Assembly: GCF_003095375.1 (NCBI RefSeq)
Contig: NZ_QEHR01000001.1
Span: 124,001 to 188,000, forward strand
Direction of reading: 5' to 3'
DNA: 64,000 bases
Source: Marixanthomonas spongiae
Lineage (GTDB): Bacteria > Bacteroidota > Bacteroidia > Flavobacteriales > Flavobacteriaceae
Made by a program: the position numbers and the translations under genes. This document shows, one piece after another, positions 43,044 through 52,588 of this stretch. A model generated the notes under the pieces. The model was not told where the DNA came from. It worked only from the letters and a program-made list of their open reading frames with translations, and did no database searches. Positions within the stretch are counted from its first letter, which is position 1. Every line of letters starts with the position of its first letter.

Positions 43044-45068
43044 ATGAAAATTGTATTTACCCTTTTAATCACACTGGGTTATTTCCAGTATGGCTTTTCC
43101 CAAGATTTTAGGTTTGGGAAAGTTTCAAAAGAAGAACTGCTGGAAAAAGAGCACCCAAACGATTCTACTGCAGATGCCGCTGTTTTGTACCGCGAGATGA
43201 ACACCAATTTCGACTATTCACAAAACGACGGGTTCTATTTAACCACAGATGTGTTTGAACGTATTAAAATATACAACAAAGAAGGTTTTGACTGGGCCAA
43301 CAAAAAAGTGAAGTTGTATCAAGGCAGTGGAAATTCAAACGAAGAAATATCCCGCTTAAAAGGCTATACCTATTTTTTAAAAAGCGGTAAAATAGAAGAT
43401 GAAAAATTGCGCAGTGACGGGATTTTTGAAGAAGAAGCCACCGAATTCCTCGAAACGGTAAAATTTACCATGCCGGCCGTTTCCGAAGGATGTGTGATCG
43501 AATACAAATACACCATCACTTCCCCGTTTATAACCAATATAGACGAATACCGGTTTCAAGAGCAGATTCCTGTAAACAAAGTAGCGTTGCGTTTTACCGC
43601 CCCTGAATATTTTAATTATAAAATGCACCAAAAAGGCTGGGTGCCATTTCGCATAAATGAAAGCGGGAAAACCCGAACTATGCATTACAATACTAAGACA
43701 GAAGTAATTTCAGGTTTTGGGGCAGTAAGACAGAATACCAAAACCCAACGAGCAGAAGTCAAGTTCATGGAAAACACCTATTCGGTCTCCATGGAGCACG
43801 TACCAGCCCTAAAGCAGGAAGCTTTTACCAACAATATTGATAATTATTCATCCTCATTGAAGTTTGAATTATCCTACACCAAATTCCCAGGCTCAACTTT
43901 GGAAATGTACACCACCACCTGGGAAGACGTTTCAAAATCGATTTACGACTCAGATGCTTTTGGCGATCAGTTAAAGCGTAACAACTATTTTGACGATGAT
44001 ATAGACCAATTGTTGAGTGGGGTAAGCAATCCCAAAGAAAAAATCCTTAAAATATATGAATTTGCAAAAGCCAAGATGAACTGGAACTCGTTTGTAGGCC
44101 TTTATACACAAGAAGGAACCAAAAGTGCTTACAAAAAAGGATCCGGCAATGCAGCCGACATCAATCTACTTTTGGTTGCGATGTTGCGCTATGCAGACAT
44201 CAATGCCAACCCCGTCCTGGTAAGTACAAAATCTAATGGTATCCCTATGTTCCCCACTCGTAATGGCTTCAATTATGTAATCGCCGCTGTTGAAGACGGC
44301 AACAACACACTACTATTGGATGCTACCATTAAAGAAGGCGAACCCAACATCCTGCAACCAGAGCTCTTAAACTGGCAAGGCATGATTGTACGCGAAGACC
44401 GAACCTCGTCTTGGGTTTCGCTTTATCCTAACCGCCACGCACAGCAAAGCACCATGATGAACCTGACCGTCAATAAAGACGATTATTCCATTACGGGTGC
44501 AGCACAAAACCGATTTACCGGCCATTACGCCCTATTGCAGCGCAAAGCATACAGAAACGCTAACGAAGAAGAAATTCGTAAAAAGCTGGAGGAAAACAGC
44601 GGAGAGACTGAAATTTCAAATATCGAATTTACAAACCTCGACAAATTATACCAACCCGTAGCTTTAAAATACGATTTTGAAAACTTTGATGCGGTTGAAG
44701 AAATAGGTGGCAAACTGTACTTCTCGCCCTTGTTGTTTTTGGCAGTGGACGAAAACCCTTTTAAAGTGGAAGAACGCAACTACCCTATAGATTTTAACTA
44801 CCCTATGAAAGACCGGTATATCGTAACCGTTGATATACCAGAAGGCTATACCGTGGAATCGGTACCCGAAAGTGCCGCTTTTGCATTAGGTGAAAACTCT
44901 GGTGTGTTTAAATACGTTATCAATAAAATTAGTGGCAAATTGCAAATATCGGTAGAGTTTGCTTTAAACGATGCTGTAATGCCCGCACGGGAATATGCCA
45001 ACATCAAAAAATTCTTTAAAATGATGATCGATAAAGAACAGGAGAAAGTGGTGCTTGTTAAGGCATAA
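43044..45068 (+). CDS. DUF3857 / transglutaminase-like secreted protein (catalytic residues lost)
   Basis: A 674-residue relative of the preceding gene, with a signal peptide (KIVFTLLITLGYFQYGFSQ), a DUF3857 domain, a transglutaminase-like core and a C-terminal beta domain. In the core the Cys position reads SGNAADINLLLVAMLRYA, so Ala replaces Cys, and the His position reads FNYVIAAV, so Tyr replaces His; LLDATI keeps the Asp. It cannot work as a Cys-His-Asp enzyme. It probably forms a complex with, or serves as a binding partner of, the active neighbour. The tandem arrangement with a 10-base gap means one transcript. Confidence 0.85.
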   Translation: MKIVFTLLITLGYFQYGFSQDFRFGKVSKEELLEKEHPNDSTADAAVLYREMNTNFDYSQNDGFYLTTDVFERIKIYNKEGFDWANKKVKLYQGSGNSNEEISRLKGYTYFLKSGKIEDEKLRSDGIFEEEATEFLETVKFTMPAVSEGCVIEYKYTITSPFITNIDEYRFQEQIPVNKVALRFTAPEYFNYKMHQKGWVPFRINESGKTRTMHYNTKTEVISGFGAVRQNTKTQRAEVKFMENTYSVSMEHVPALKQEAFTNNIDNYSSSLKFELSYTKFPGSTLEMYTTTWEDVSKSIYDSDAFGDQLKRNNYFDDDIDQLLSGVSNPKEKILKIYEFAKAKMNWNSFVGLYTQEGTKSAYKKGSGNAADINLLLVAMLRYADINANPVLVSTKSNGIPMFPTRNGFNYVIAAVEDGNNTLLLDATIKEGEPNILQPELLNWQGMIVREDRTSSWVSLYPNRHAQQSTMMNLTVNKDDYSITGAAQNRFTGHYALLQRKAYRNANEEEIRKKLEENSGETEISNIEFTNLDKLYQPVALKYDFENFDAVEEIGGKLYFSPLLFLAVDENPFKVEERNYPIDFNYPMKDRYIVTVDIPEGYTVESVPESAAFALGENSGVFKYVINKISGKLQISVEFALNDAVMPAREYANIKKFFKMMIDKEQEKVVLVKA

Positions 45069-45175
45069 ACGGATGTTCTTGCAATTGATAGACCAGCATT
45101 TATATGTAGGTTGACTTTTTATTTTTCTATTTAAAAAGAAAAGATAAAATAATTCAAAACCCCGTAAAATCGATG

Positions 45176-45183
45176 TATTTTTG
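45176..45183 (+). promoter_or_regulatory. -7 promoter box of the MazG-like gene
   Basis: TATTTTTG (TAnnTTTG) 18 bases before the ATG at 45202. Confidence 0.55.
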
Positions 45184-45201
45184 AAATAAAGAATTCAGCT
45201 C

Positions 45202-45528
45202 ATGAACATTAAAAACGCACAAAAAGCAGTCGATGAATGGATAAACCAGCACGGGGTACGCTATTTTGATGAACTTACCAATATGGCCCAACTTACCGAA
45301 GAAGTAGGCGAAGTGGCCCGTATCATTGCCCGCCGCTACGGTGAACAAAGCGAAAAAGAAAGTGATAAAGGCAAAGACCTTGGCGAAGAACTGGCCGATG
45401 TGCTTTTTGTAGTGCTTTGCCTGGCCAACCAAACCGGCGTAAACTTAGAAGAGGCCTTCCATAAAAAACTCGACATCAAAACCAAGCGCGACCACGACCG
45501 TCACCACAACAACGAAAAATTAAAATAA
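45202..45528 (+). CDS. MazG-like nucleotide pyrophosphohydrolase
   Basis: A 108-residue all-helical protein of the MazG/dUTPase superfamily. The metal-binding acidic pattern is visible: TEEVGEVARIIARRYGEQSE, then GEELADVLFVVLCLANQTGV (E-x-x-E ... E-x-x-D). Members hydrolyse nucleoside triphosphates to monophosphates and pyrophosphate to clean the nucleotide pool. The exact substrate is not shown. Its stop overlaps the start of the small membrane protein (TAATG). Confidence 0.88.
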   Translation: MNIKNAQKAVDEWINQHGVRYFDELTNMAQLTEEVGEVARIIARRYGEQSEKESDKGKDLGEELADVLFVVLCLANQTGVNLEEAFHKKLDIKTKRDHDRHHNNEKLK

Positions 45529-45755
45529 TGTTCAAAAAAATTGTAACCCATAAAGGATTTTGGAAATCGGTAATAAGCTTGGCCATTGCCTTTGTTTTTT
45601 TATTCATTATCGTAAAATGGGCCTTGGATGGCTTTAGTGGTGATTTTTTTGCCGAACGCAATCCCTACCTCTTAATTGGCGGAAGTCTTTTGGCCGGTCT
45701 GGTCTATGGTTTTTTTGTAACCTACGGAAAGTTTAAAAACAAACTGAAACCATAG
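45528..45755 (+). CDS. Small membrane protein
   Basis: A 75-residue protein with two hydrophobic segments (WKSVISLAIAFVFLFIIVKWAL and PYLLIGGSLLAGLVYGFFVTYG), likely an inner-membrane hairpin. No family recognised beyond similar small proteins next to MazG-like genes in Flavobacteriia, which I recall only loosely. It is translationally coupled to the MazG-like gene by a one-base overlap. Confidence 0.75.
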   Translation: MFKKIVTHKGFWKSVISLAIAFVFLFIIVKWALDGFSGDFFAERNPYLLIGGSLLAGLVYGFFVTYGKFKNKLKP

Positions 45756-45781
45756 GTTTTGACCACTCTTCAAACCTATTT
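45752..45781 (+). terminator. Hairpin at the end of the MazG-like operon
   Basis: ATAGGTTT (45752-45759), which includes the stop codon, pairs with AAACCTAT (45772-45779). The T tail is short, so termination strength is uncertain. Confidence 0.5.
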
Positions 45782-45923
45782 AAAATAAGACTTAGAACTT
45801 TTAATCGCAGGACATTAGTCTTGTTTCCCAATTTTTTTAATCCTAAGTTTGATTACTCTTAGACTTCGGATGTTTATCATTTTATTAAAAACAAAAAAAA
45901 TTAAGCAAATAATACACTTTTAA

Positions 45924-47162
45924 ATGAAAGCCCTGTTCACGAGCAAAAACAACAAAGCACTTTCGGCCACCATACAGGTTTCTGGCTCCAAAAGTGAATC
46001 CAACCGGTTATTGATATTGCAATCGCAGTTCCCTAACCTAAAAACGGAAAACCTTTCGGAAAGCGATGATACCATGGTACTGCAAAAAGCACTGTTGTCC
46101 AAGCAAGGCGAAGTCGATATTCACCATGCCGGTACGGCCATGCGATTTTTAACAGCTTATTTTGCCACTCAACCAGATGCTTCAGTAGTATTGACAGGCA
46201 GTGAGCGCATGCAACAACGGCCCATAAAAATTTTGGTCGATGCACTAAAGAATTTGGGAGCAGAAATAAAATACCTTAAAACCAATGGTTATCCCCCAAT
46301 TGCCATTTCCGGAAAAAAAATCACTAAAAACTCTGTTTCCATCGCTGGAAACGTAAGCAGCCAGTACATTTCAGCTTTATTATTAATCGCGCCTTCCTTA
46401 CCAAACGGCTTGACCATTACCATTACGGGCAAACTCACTTCGGCGCCATATCTTCGTATGACGGTTGCTTTACTTCAAAAAATTGGGGTTTCTTGTATTT
46501 TATCTGAAAATACCATTTACGTAAAACCTGTTGCAGAAATTGAAAATAAAGCGGTTTTAATAGAATCAGATTGGAGCTCGGCCTCTTATTTTTATAGTAT
46601 GGTCGCCCTTTCCGAAGCGGCGAGCATCACCTTGAAAGGCTATTTCAAAAACAGTTTGCAGGGCGACTCCATTTTGGCGACTATTTATGAAACCTTGGGC
46701 GTTACCACTCGTTTCAATGAAAAAGATGCCTCGATCACACTTACAAAAAACAACGCCCCAATTGCCGACCACGTATTGCTGAACCTTGCCGATGCCCCGG
46801 ATATTGCACAGACCATTGCCGTTACCTGTTTCGGGCTGGGACTGGGCTGTAAATTAACGGGGCTGCACACCTTGAAAATTAAAGAAACTGATAGGTTGCT
46901 GGCACTACAAACCGAATTAAGGAAGTTAGGCGCCAAGATAACGGTAACCGATGATTCGCTTGAAATGGCCACTTCCGAAGCGAAAAACAGCAACAAAAAT
47001 ATACTTATACAAACCTACAACGATCACCGCATGGCCATGGCCTTCGCCCCTTTGGCATTAAAAGTGCCTATTGAGATCGACGATGCCGGCGTAGTTTCAA
47101 AATCGTTTCCCACCTTCTGGGAAGACATTCAAAAAACGGGAATAAACGTTGATTTTGAATAA
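45924..47162 (+). CDS. aroA: 3-phosphoshikimate 1-carboxyvinyltransferase (EPSP synthase)
   Basis: Sixth step of the shikimate pathway: joins phosphoenolpyruvate and shikimate-3-phosphate. The 412 residues show the VSGSKSESNRLLIL phosphate-binding start, GTAMRFLTAYF, LTGSERMQQRPIKILVDAL, SSQYISALLLIAP and NDHRMAMAFAPLAL with the usual Asp and Arg. It is somewhat shorter than E. coli AroA (427), as is common here. It stands alone, far from the DAHP synthase gene at 53570 that feeds the same pathway. Confidence 0.95.
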   Translation: MKALFTSKNNKALSATIQVSGSKSESNRLLILQSQFPNLKTENLSESDDTMVLQKALLSKQGEVDIHHAGTAMRFLTAYFATQPDASVVLTGSERMQQRPIKILVDALKNLGAEIKYLKTNGYPPIAISGKKITKNSVSIAGNVSSQYISALLLIAPSLPNGLTITITGKLTSAPYLRMTVALLQKIGVSCILSENTIYVKPVAEIENKAVLIESDWSSASYFYSMVALSEAASITLKGYFKNSLQGDSILATIYETLGVTTRFNEKDASITLTKNNAPIADHVLLNLADAPDIAQTIAVTCFGLGLGCKLTGLHTLKIKETDRLLALQTELRKLGAKITVTDDSLEMATSEAKNSNKNILIQTYNDHRMAMAFAPLALKVPIEIDDAGVVSKSFPTFWEDIQKTGINVDFE

Positions 47163-47177
47163 TAATTGCCCTTTTAC

Positions 47178-47209
47178 TTGACAACGCCTATGCGCAAGTT
47201 GTATATTTG
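47178..47209 (+). promoter_or_regulatory. Promoter of queA
   Basis: TTG (47178-47180), 21 bases, then TATATTTG (47202-47209): both Bacteroidota promoter elements at the expected spacing, 35 bases before the ATG at 47245. Confidence 0.75.
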
Positions 47210-47244
47210 CAACTTTTTACGATAAAACAGCACTTTCTATGGGA

Positions 47245-48294
47245 ATGAAACTTTCAAATTTCAATTTCGACTTACCAGCCGAATTATTAGCCGAATATCC
47301 AGCCTCTAACCGCGATGAAGCCAGATTAATGGTCTTAAACCGAAAAGAGAAGACCATTGAGCACAAAATGTTCAAGGACCTCATCGATTATTTTGAAGAA
47401 GACGATGTATTGGTACTCAACAACACTAAAGTCTTTCCTGCTCGGTTATTTGGAAATAAAGAAAAAACAGGAGCCCGCATTGAAGTATTCCTATTGCGGG
47501 AATTGAACCCTGAAACCCGACTTTGGGACGTTTTGGTAGATCCCGCCCGAAAAATACGCATTGGCAACAAGCTGTATTTTGGGGAGGACGAATCGTTGGT
47601 GGCCGAAGTGATAGACAACACCACCTCCCGCGGACGGACGCTTCGTTTTCTATTTGATGGCTCATACGAAGAGTTCAGGAATAAATTGACCGAACTGGGT
47701 GAAACACCACTGCCCAAATACATAAAAAGAGAGGTAGAACCCGAAGATGCCGACCGTTACCAAACCATTTATGCCAAAGAAGAAGGCGCCGTTGCCGCAC
47801 CAACAGCAGGATTGCACTTTTCAAAACATCTTTTGAAACGTCTAGAAATTAAAGGCATCAACTTTGCCGAAGTTACCTTGCACGTTGGCCTGGGGACCTT
47901 TAGCCCGGTGGAAGTTGAAGACCTTTCGAAGCACAAAATGGATTCTGAAGAGATTGTTTTACCACAAAACTCCGTTGACATCATCAACCAAGGGATCAAC
48001 AGGAAAAAAAGAGTGTGTGCCGTGGGAACGACCGTGATGCGTGCTTTGGAGAGTTCTGTTTCTTCAAACAGTATGCTCAACCCGTATGCTGGATGGACCA
48101 ATAAATTTATATTCCCTCCCTACGATTTCAGCATTGCAAACTGTATGGTTACCAACTTCCATACACCAAAATCCACTTTATTGATGATGGTAGCCGCTTT
48201 TGCAGGCCACGATTTTGTAAAAGAAGCTTATGCTGAAGCCATCAAGGAAAAATACAGGTTCTATACCTATGGCGATGCGATGCTTATCATATAA
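47245..48294 (+). CDS. queA: S-adenosylmethionine:tRNA ribosyltransferase-isomerase
   Basis: Forms epoxyqueuosine in the wobble position of tRNAs with GUN anticodons, using the ribosyl part of S-adenosylmethionine. The 349 residues carry [20 protein letters not shown], the [12 protein letters not shown] block, the [10 protein letters not shown] signature, [11 protein letters not shown] and the C-terminal [18 protein letters not shown] further in-frame ATG at 47239 is possible; 47245 gives the usual start. A strong terminator follows. Confidence 0.96.
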   Translation: MKLSNFNFDLPAELLAEYPASNRDEARLMVLNRKEKTIEHKMFKDLIDYFEEDDVLVLNNTKVFPARLFGNKEKTGARIEVFLLRELNPETRLWDVLVDPARKIRIGNKLYFGEDESLVAEVIDNTTSRGRTLRFLFDGSYEEFRNKLTELGETPLPKYIKREVEPEDADRYQTIYAKEEGAVAAPTAGLHFSKHLLKRLEIKGINFAEVTLHVGLGTFSPVEVEDLSKHKMDSEEIVLPQNSVDIINQGINRKKRVCAVGTTVMRALESSVSSNSMLNPYAGWTNKFIFPPYDFSIANCMVTNFHTPKSTLLMMVAAFAGHDFVKEAYAEAIKEKYRFYTYGDAMLII

Positions 48295-48321
48295 ATAACG
48301 CAATAACTTATTTAAATTATG

Positions 48322-48352
48322 AAAATCCTGATGCTTGCATCGGGATTTTTTC
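48322..48352 (+). terminator. Intrinsic terminator after queA
   Basis: AAAATCC-GATGC and GCATC-GGATTTT arms around a TT loop (48322-48350 region) with a T-rich tail. Confidence 0.85.
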
Positions 48353-48435
48353 ATTAAAAGAGGCGGCCAATATTTTCCCATTACAAAATAATCAAGTATC
48401 TTGTAGTGTTGTAACCGTAACACGGTCAAGAGCGT

Positions 48436-50094
48436 ATGAAAAAAATTACCCTTTCTTTTCTTCTACTTTTTTCAATATGCGCGGTGTTTTCCCAAGAAAG
48501 TACCCACCACATACCTATTAGCTGGGAAACACAAAACATTGAAGACATTACCACCTTCGATTTGCCACCATTGGATCTTTTGGGCCTACAACATGAAGAC
48601 AGTATCAACGACCTCGACAAAAGTCTTCCTTGGCGGTATGGGGTGGAGCGCAGCTTAAAAATAGATGTTCACAAAAATGGGGCACTCACAATTTTGGACA
48701 ATGGTGACAAAGTATGGCGCTTGGCCATCAATTCGCCAAATGCGGTCAATATGAGCATCAATTTTAACCAATTTTATATTCCTGAAGGCGCCAAGTTGTT
48801 TCTCTACAATGAAGACCGCAGCGATTTATTAATGCCTTTAACACAAAACCAAAACCGCAGCAACCAGCAATTGGGCTCTTGGTTTATAGATGGTGAAACT
48901 ATTTTCGTGGAATATTACGAACCGGTCTCAGTACAAGACGAGGTGCTTTTAAACATAAACAGCATAATACACGGCTACCGTATGGGGCAAGTGGAACGGT
49001 ATGTAGAAGGTACCCGTGGCCTTAACGATTCGGGCGATTGCAACTATGACGTAAATTGCCCCATTGGCGAAGATTTTGACAGTCAAAAAGACATTCTGAA
49101 AAAAGCCATCGCTTTGCTCAATTTAGGAAACGGCTACCTATGTTCTGCCGTCCTCATCAACAACACCAGTAAAGACAAAACACCGTATTTACTTACCGGA
49201 AACCACTGCTTGGACTATAGCGACCCGGCATTTTGGTCCGTTAGGTTCAACTGGATGAGCCCAAGCCCCGTTTGTGGGGAAGACGATCCCAGCCCGGACC
49301 TTCAGACCAATTTTACCATGAGCGGTGCCGAGTTAAAAGCAGCCAATAGCCGCAGCGATTTTGCACTGGTAGAACTCTATAATGAAATTCCCTCCTCTTG
49401 GGATGTTGCTTTTGCAGGTTGGGACATTACCGATGAGCTGCCACAATTTGAAGTAGGGATTCACCATCCCAATGGCGATATTATGAAGGTATGCCGGGAC
49501 AATACGGGAGCCATACATGAAACAGCAAACGGCACCGAAGTTTGGCTTGTTGGCGGTGTTTCTGTCGGCGAAGGAAATGGTTGGGAAATAGGCACCACCG
49601 AAAGCGGGTCGTCAGGTTCACCCTTGTTTAACCAAAACGGAAAGATCATTGGGCAACTTTATGCAGGAAACGCTTCTTGCGACGGACTGGAAAACAACAA
49701 CGAATATGATATCTATGGTCGTTTGGCCGTTTCTTGGGACGCTGGAACAAGTTCTGAAAAACGGCTGAAAGAATGGTTGGATCCCAACAACACAGGGCAA
49801 ACCGAACTGGAAACCATACAAAACCTATTGAACGTGCCCGATTTTGACAGTACAGGCGAGTTAAAAATATACCCTAACCCTGCATCAGAAATCATTACCG
49901 TCATGAACAGCCGGTATCCAAACCTCTCCTACCATTTTTATACTGTAACAGGCCAGCAAATAAAAGCAGGCACCGTTTCAGACACCATGAACACCATTTC
50001 GGTGGCGCAACTGGCTGAAGGCATTTATTTTCTACGATTGACCGATATGGACTCTAATTCGAACATGACTCAAAAAGTGGTCGTTAGCAGGTAG
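48436..50094 (+). CDS. Secreted trypsin-like serine protease with type IX sorting domain
   Basis: A 552-residue exported protein: signal peptide (KKITLSFLLLFSICAVFSQ), an N-terminal pro-domain of about 190 residues, then a chymotrypsin-fold domain with the catalytic His in LLTGNHCLD, Asp in NSRSDFALVEL and Ser in TTESGSSGSPLFNQNGKIIG. The arrangement resembles lysyl endopeptidase-type enzymes of the S1 clan. The last 75 residues are a type IX sorting domain (LKIYPNPASEIITV, AEGIYFLRLTD). It is therefore a secreted endopeptidase. The exact cleavage preference is not deduced. It is preceded by the queA terminator and stands alone. Confidence 0.9.
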   Translation: MKKITLSFLLLFSICAVFSQESTHHIPISWETQNIEDITTFDLPPLDLLGLQHEDSINDLDKSLPWRYGVERSLKIDVHKNGALTILDNGDKVWRLAINSPNAVNMSINFNQFYIPEGAKLFLYNEDRSDLLMPLTQNQNRSNQQLGSWFIDGETIFVEYYEPVSVQDEVLLNINSIIHGYRMGQVERYVEGTRGLNDSGDCNYDVNCPIGEDFDSQKDILKKAIALLNLGNGYLCSAVLINNTSKDKTPYLLTGNHCLDYSDPAFWSVRFNWMSPSPVCGEDDPSPDLQTNFTMSGAELKAANSRSDFALVELYNEIPSSWDVAFAGWDITDELPQFEVGIHHPNGDIMKVCRDNTGAIHETANGTEVWLVGGVSVGEGNGWEIGTTESGSSGSPLFNQNGKIIGQLYAGNASCDGLENNNEYDIYGRLAVSWDAGTSSEKRLKEWLDPNNTGQTELETIQNLLNVPDFDSTGELKIYPNPASEIITVMNSRYPNLSYHFYTVTGQQIKAGTVSDTMNTISVAQLAEGIYFLRLTDMDSNSNMTQKVVVSR

Positions 50095-50124
50095 CCTTTA
50101 GTTGGCAATTGAAAAAACCATTGC

Positions 50125-50166
50125 TTTCAGTATCCAGCATTCTACATCCAGCCTCCGCTTTCCAAT
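50125..50166. repeat. Degenerate 7-bp repeats between the protease gene and rlmN
   Basis: Six heptamers in register: TTTCAGT, ATCCAGC, ATTCTAC, ATCCAGC, CTCCGCT, TTCCAAT. The first matches the unit of the perfect array at 40301. Confidence 0.55.
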
Positions 50167-50240
50167 CCTTCGACTTCACACAGAACAAACTTCAAAACAC
50201 AAATACTTCTTAATCATTCTGTAAACTGATTTCTAAACCG

Positions 50241-50248
50241 TAATTTTG
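50241..50248 (+). promoter_or_regulatory. -7 promoter box of rlmN, very close to the start codon
   Basis: TAATTTTG (TAnnTTTG) ends 7 bases before the ATG at 50256, so the mRNA leader would be only a few bases. Confidence 0.6.
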
Positions 50249-50255
50249 CAATCTT

Positions 50256-51296
50256 ATGGTTTCAGAAAAAAAAGACATCCGCGCATTATCAAAACAGGAG
50301 CTCCGTGACTTTTTTGTGAGCATTGGCGATCAAGCCTTTAGGGGCAACCAAGTGTACGAATGGCTATGGAACAAAGGCGTCCATAATTTTGATGAAATGA
50401 CCAACATTTCAAAGGAAACACGTGCTCATTTAGAACAAAATTTCGTGATCAACCATATTGAGGTGGACAGTCTTCAAAAAAGTAACGACGGTACCATTAA
50501 AAACGCCGTTAAACTGCACGATGGTTTTGTGGTAGAATCGGTATTGATCCCTACCAAATCGAGGACAACGGCTTGTGTTTCTTCACAAGTGGGTTGCAGT
50601 TTGGACTGTAAATTTTGTGCCACCTCCCGCTTAAAACGAATGCGCAACCTAAACCCGGATGAAATTTTCGACCAAGTGGTCGCCATTCATAAAGAGAGTT
50701 TGCTGTATCACGATAAGCCATTGTCTAATATTGTTTACATGGGAATGGGCGAACCGTTGATGAACTACAAAAACGTGTTGGAATCCATAAACATGATCAC
50801 TTCGGAAGAAGGTTTGGGCATGTCTCCAAAACGGATCACCCTTTCCACATCGGGCGTGCCTAAAATGATCAAAAAGCTGGCCGATGATGAAGTGAAGTTT
50901 CATTTGGCGGTTTCCTTGCACGCTGCTATCCAAGAAACTCGGGAACAGATCATGCCTTTCGCCAAAAATTTCACCTTGGAAGATCTTCGGGAATCGCTGG
51001 AATATTGGTACAAAAAAACCAAACGTCGCGTTACCTACGAATACATTGTTTGGAACAACATAAATGATACCGAAAAAGATGTGGATGCTCTCATACAGTT
51101 TTGTCAAGCGATTCCGTGCAAAGTAAACTTAATTGAGTACAATCCTATTGACGATGGCGAGTTTCAGCAGGCAGCCAACTCGGCAATCGATATGTATATT
51201 GAAAAACTGGAGCACAACAAAATTCCGGTTACCGTGCGCAGAAGCCGCGGGAAAGACATCGATGCCGCCTGTGGGCAATTGGCAAACAAAAGCTAA
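50256..51296 (+). CDS. rlmN: Dual-specificity 23S rRNA/tRNA adenine C2-methyltransferase RlmN
   Basis: Radical-SAM enzyme that methylates A2503 of 23S rRNA and A37 of some tRNAs. It shows the N-terminal helical domain (FRGNQVYEWLWNKGV), the cluster motif CSLDCKFC (CxxxCxxC), the SAM-binding MGMGEPLMNY, and the C-terminal catalytic Cys in DAACGQL that forms the methyl intermediate. The 346 residues are typical. Confidence 0.97.
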   Translation: MVSEKKDIRALSKQELRDFFVSIGDQAFRGNQVYEWLWNKGVHNFDEMTNISKETRAHLEQNFVINHIEVDSLQKSNDGTIKNAVKLHDGFVVESVLIPTKSRTTACVSSQVGCSLDCKFCATSRLKRMRNLNPDEIFDQVVAIHKESLLYHDKPLSNIVYMGMGEPLMNYKNVLESINMITSEEGLGMSPKRITLSTSGVPKMIKKLADDEVKFHLAVSLHAAIQETREQIMPFAKNFTLEDLRESLEYWYKKTKRRVTYEYIVWNNINDTEKDVDALIQFCQAIPCKVNLIEYNPIDDGEFQQAANSAIDMYIEKLEHNKIPVTVRRSRGKDIDAACGQLANKS

Positions 51297-51417
51297 GTTT
51301 TTAAAGGCTTTTCTACTATTTACAAAGGCATCAACTTTTAGCCTTATTAGATATGGAAGTTTCAAAAACCAAAAACTTTATTGTTCTTTAAAGGTTCCAA
51401 AGGTTTGGGTTTTTACT

Positions 51418-51425
51418 TATTTTTG
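51418..51425 (+). promoter_or_regulatory. -7 promoter box of the polyprenyl synthase gene
   Basis: TATTTTTG (TAnnTTTG) ends 8 bases before the ATG at 51434, again leaving a very short leader. Confidence 0.6.
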
Positions 51426-51433
51426 AAACAGCA

Positions 51434-52411
51434 ATGAAAATCGTTTCGCAAATAAAACTTCCCATTGAGAACGAAATGGAGCTTTTTGAAAAAAAGTTCT
51501 CTGGTGCCATGTCTTCAAAAGTAGCATTGCTTAACCGCATTACCCATTATGTAGTAAACCGAAAAGGGAAACAAATGCGGCCTATGTTCGTGTTCCTCAT
51601 TGCAAAAATGACCGGCAATGGCACGGTCGAAGAACGTACCTATCGCGGTGCTTCGGTTATTGAGCTTATCCATACCGCAACTTTGGTGCACGACGATGTA
51701 GTGGACGACAGCAACCGACGGCGGGGTTTTTTCTCTATCAATGCGCTGTGGAAAAACAAGATTGCCGTTTTGGTTGGCGATTATCTGCTCTCAAAAGGAT
51801 TATTGTTGTCGATAGACCATGAAGATTTCGATTTATTAAAAATAATTTCGGTCGCTGTTCGTGAAATGAGCGAAGGCGAATTGCTTCAAATAGAAAAAGC
51901 GAGACGCCTGGATATAACCGAGGCGGTTTACTTTGACATTATCCGCCAAAAAACTGCCACGCTTATTGCTGCTTGCTGTGCAATGGGAGCCCAATCGGTC
52001 AACGCACCAAAAGAAGAAGTGGAAGCCATGCGCGAGTTTGGAGAATTAATTGGGATTGCTTTTCAGATTAAAGACGATCTTTTTGATTATGGCGAAGAAA
52101 AAATAGGCAAGCCCACCGGAATTGACATCAAGGAACAAAAAATGACCCTTCCTTTGATTTATACATTAAACACCGTTCCTCCTAAAGACAAACGATGGCT
52201 TATCAATTCGGTAAAAAACCACAATAAAGACAAAAAACGGGTAAAACAGGTTATATCTTTTGTTAAGGATACCGGCGGCCTTGATTATGCCGTTTCAAAG
52301 ATGAAAGACTACCAGCAGCGGGCTTTAGCGATTCTTCAAAACTACCCCAATTCACCTTATAAAGCTTCGTTGGAGTTGATGGTAAACTATGTGATAGAAC
52401 GAAAAAAATAG
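51434..52411 (+). CDS. Trans-polyprenyl diphosphate synthase
   Basis: A 325-residue all-helical prenyltransferase. The first Asp-rich motif is VHDDVVDDSNRRRG and the second is FQIKDDLFDYGEEKIGKPTG, with KQMRPMFVFL before them for diphosphate binding. It condenses isopentenyl diphosphate with allylic diphosphates to a long chain, probably the side chain of menaquinone (octaprenyl or similar). Chain length cannot be read with certainty by eye. Confidence 0.93.
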   Translation: MKIVSQIKLPIENEMELFEKKFSGAMSSKVALLNRITHYVVNRKGKQMRPMFVFLIAKMTGNGTVEERTYRGASVIELIHTATLVHDDVVDDSNRRRGFFSINALWKNKIAVLVGDYLLSKGLLLSIDHEDFDLLKIISVAVREMSEGELLQIEKARRLDITEAVYFDIIRQKTATLIAACCAMGAQSVNAPKEEVEAMREFGELIGIAFQIKDDLFDYGEEKIGKPTGIDIKEQKMTLPLIYTLNTVPPKDKRWLINSVKNHNKDKKRVKQVISFVKDTGGLDYAVSKMKDYQQRALAILQNYPNSPYKASLELMVNYVIERKK

Positions 52412-52549
52412 AGTGTTTTCAATAGTAATTTATAATCCCTATCGGGCTCACAAATTCACTAAAATTGACTTGTCAAGAATAGGTTGAATAATCAGTTCGA
52501 ATGATTTTGATTGACCTGCAAGGGCAAACAAAACAGTATCGAGAACAAG

Positions 52550-52584
52550 CATCCGTCACTGATCATCCAGCATCAAACACTCTT
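52550..52584. repeat. Degenerate 7-bp repeats at the end of rsgA
   Basis: CATCCGT, CACTGAT, CATCCAG, CATCAAA, CACTCTT in register, ending 4 bases before the rsgA stop at 52589. The motif CATCCAG is shared with the array at 50125. Confidence 0.45.
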
Positions 52585-52588
52585 TCCT

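Noticed and set aside
45870-45923. 17-codon ORF ending directly at the aroA start, as a second attenuator leader
   Set aside because: It codes for MFIILLKTKKIKQIIHF with no run of aromatic codons and no terminator between it and aroA.
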